NCBI RefSeq assembly: GCF_000307105.1
Contig: NC_018645.1
Span: 1,004,578 to 1,068,577, forward strand
DNA: 64,000 bases
Direction of reading: 5' to 3'
Origin: Desulfobacula toluolica Tol2
GTDB taxonomy: Bacteria > Desulfobacterota > Desulfobacteria > Desulfobacterales > Desulfobacteraceae
Both the position numbers and the translations under genes were made by a program. The notes below the pieces were generated by a model. That model did no database searches. It was not told where the DNA came from and saw only the letters and a list, made by a program, of their open reading frames with translations. Positions within the stretch are counted from its first letter, which is position 1; every line of letters begins with the position of its first letter. Below are positions 63,976 through 64,000 of this stretch, piece by piece.

Positions 63976-64000
63976 ATAAAATTTACTTTGTGCTACAGAA

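Larger units (their letters stand above)
63700..64000. other. leader region upstream of the AraC gene
   Basis: Fully accounted for by the terminator at 63716-63762 and the cobalamin riboswitch at about 63826-63975. The promoter must lie at or beyond the window end. Confidence 0.7.

Overview
The window reads as a chromosomal segment of a strictly anaerobic, sulfate-reducing Desulfobacterota bacterium, most like Desulfobacteraceae such as Desulfobacula, Desulfotignum or Desulfobacterium. This placement is an inference. It rests on HdrA/HdrD/MvhD-type electron-transfer proteins, a metV-metF module of the Wood-Ljungdahl methyl branch, two in-frame TGA (selenocysteine) codons in Hdr/Mvh genes, a sigma-54 regulator with a matching promoter, and many PAS histidine kinases. 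No tRNA, rRNA, CRISPR array or complete insertion sequence was seen.

Layout. 1-2243: 5' part of a hybrid histidine kinase, minus strand, running off the window. 2.4-13.8 kb: an unusual cluster of two facing operons. The plus operon encodes a GH3-family acyl-amide synthetase, a methyltransferase and an exported S9 peptidase. The minus operon encodes a PotD-like binding protein, a second methyltransferase, a choline-kinase-like phosphotransferase, a shortened glutamyl-tRNA-reductase-like protein and an exported YVTN-propeller phosphoesterase. It resembles a small-molecule pathway that I cannot name. 14.1-18.5 kb: housekeeping genes (vanZ-like, thrS, rnd, dapF). 18.6-25.1 kb: a PocR-domain protein, a cysteine-type HdrD-like/HdrA-MvhD pair, and a divergent CoA-disulfide-reductase-like flavoprotein with a rhodanese domain, facing each other across a perfect 20-bp palindrome. 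25.2-28.3 kb: rhomboid protease, PilZ protein, FAH-family hydrolase, and a decayed copy of the FAH gene start. 28.4-32.5 kb: a ZraP/ZraS/ZraR-like metal or envelope stress system with a sigma-54 promoter. 32.5-37.9 kb: tyrA and two PAS kinases with an SDR-gene remnant between them.

38.2-47.9 kb is the most striking block: an HTH-receiver regulator, a diverged MetF paralogue, an HdrCB/HdrD-like selenoprotein, a 1477-residue HdrA protein carrying a GltD-like NAD(P)H module, an MvhD selenoprotein, MetV and MetF. I infer a multi-flavin complex linking methylene-/methyl-tetrahydrofolate, NAD(P)H and ferredoxin. Conventional stop-to-stop gene calling would split or truncate both selenoproteins.

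48-64 kb is accessory: hipBA, an unrecognised 242-residue protein, a palindrome-rich stretch with an rplT remnant, an HBM chemoreceptor, an MlaD-domain lipoprotein, a MarR-RND efflux operon, a binding protein, a TonB receptor and an AraC/PchR-type regulator. A cobalamin riboswitch followed by a terminator stands in front of the regulator gene. A two-hairpin intergenic repeat occurs at least three times (13.85, 20.52 and 27.32 kb), with a diverged fourth copy at 13.96 kb.
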